7,719 bases of DNA, taken from assembly GCA_030550075.1 (NCBI GenBank), contig JAUQQB010000126.1, positions 1-7,719 of the forward strand, given 5' to 3'. The notes below the pieces were generated by a model. That model saw only the letters and a program-made list of their open reading frames with translations, had not been told where the DNA came from and searched no databases. A program made the position numbers and the translations under genes. Shown here one piece after another: positions 7,446 to 7,719 of this stretch (position 1 is the first letter of the stretch; each line of letters starts with the position of its first letter). This DNA is from Chloroflexota bacterium (GTDB taxonomy: Bacteria > Chloroflexota > Anaerolineae > Thermoflexales > Thermoflexaceae).

Positions 7446-7656
7446 GCCCCCAGGAGGAAACCAGCGGTCAAATGCCCGGCCGTATCCCATGGCGTGAGCG
7501 CGGCCGAATCGTTACATTCCTGGATTGTATCATACGACTGGTGAGCTTTACTGGATTCCAGCGGATGCATCCCCCTGGGGCGCTGGTGAGGCAGGCCGGG
7601 AGGCCTGTCCCTCGAAAGGTATGGGCCCCACCTGGGATTCCCCTCTCCATTCTCAT

Positions 7657-7719
7657 TCATCGTCCCTTATAGCGCGCCGCCCATTGCGCCATCAGCTGCA
7701 GGTAGAGATCCCCGAAGCG
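7657..7719 (-). CDS. 3' end of an unidentified protein gene (partial)
   Basis: One minus-strand frame is open from the window edge to TGA at 7657-7659 and encodes 20 residues ending YLQLMAQWAARYKGR. The amphipathic, Arg/Ala-rich composition, the codons and the basic tail look like a genuine protein C-terminus, and the region beyond the stop has no coding character. The family cannot be told from so little. It would be transcribed toward the MFS gene, with the hairpins lying between the two. Confidence 0.45.
   Translation of the reverse strand, partial: RFGDLYLQLMAQWAARYKGR

Larger units (their letters stand above)
7198..7656. other. Intergenic region upstream of the MFS gene
   Basis: This is a 459-nt stretch without a gene I can support. 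From the transporter side it holds a strong ribosome binding site (AAGGAGG, just above 7197), about 140 nt with no clear promoter, two long hairpins (7348-7390 and 7399-7445), an AT-richer patch at about 7510-7535, and a GC stem (CAGGCC/GGCCTG, 7592-7607). The AT patch reads TATGATACAAT on the minus strand, which looks like a -10 region but lacks a -35 box at the right spacing. Confidence 0.7.

Noticed and set aside
7512..7534. Promoter for the MFS gene in the AT-richer patch
   Set aside because: The minus-strand TATGAT/TACAAT resembles -10 boxes, but no -35-like hexamer occurs at 16-18 nt, and the leader would be over 300 nt and cross both hairpins.

Overview
The window is GC-rich bacterial chromosome. 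It carries a housekeeping replication/transcription block, a coenzyme F420 gene, a decayed toxin-antitoxin pair and a membrane transporter. A thermophilic or moderately thermophilic member of Chloroflexota (Anaerolineae/Thermoflexus-like) fits best. The reasons are the Arg/Glu-rich proteins, the dnaG-rpoD pair with a C-x3-C DnaG zinc site, an F420 gene, and a Doc/AbrB pair of the type common in that phylum. This placement is inference from protein character, not from a database search.

Layout, left to right. Positions 1-103 hold nothing that can be assigned. A hairpin terminator (104-144) closes rpoD, the primary sigma factor (150-1706, minus). Upstream of it in the same direction, 84 nt away, lies dnaG, the primase (1791-3725, minus). 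Together they form a reduced macromolecular-synthesis operon without rpsU. The 356-nt gap 3726-4081 separates dnaG from the divergent cofD gene. It contains a good sigma-70 promoter for dnaG-rpoD, a second promoter candidate for cofD whose -35 box overlaps the first on the opposite strand, and a large GC-rich inverted repeat in the dnaG leader. cofD/fbiA (4082-5011, plus) makes the F420 precursor.

After a short convergent gap comes a minus-strand toxin-antitoxin locus. The AbrB-type antitoxin (5501-5743) is intact. The Doc-type toxin that overlaps its stop codon by 4 nt (5184-5504) is a pseudogene: it has an in-frame TAG at codon 19 and has lost the whole Fic/Doc catalytic motif. A promoter and a small palindrome lie upstream of the antitoxin. 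A 425-residue, 12-helix MFS transporter, Spinster-like (5920-7197, minus), follows. Its 459-nt upstream region carries two long hairpins back to back. The right edge cuts a minus-strand gene of which only the last 20 codons are visible.

I do not see a new multi-gene system here. The observations most worth follow-up are the dead Doc toxin beside a preserved antitoxin, the shared -35 divergent promoter coupling information-processing genes to F420 synthesis, and the unexplained structured intergenic elements.
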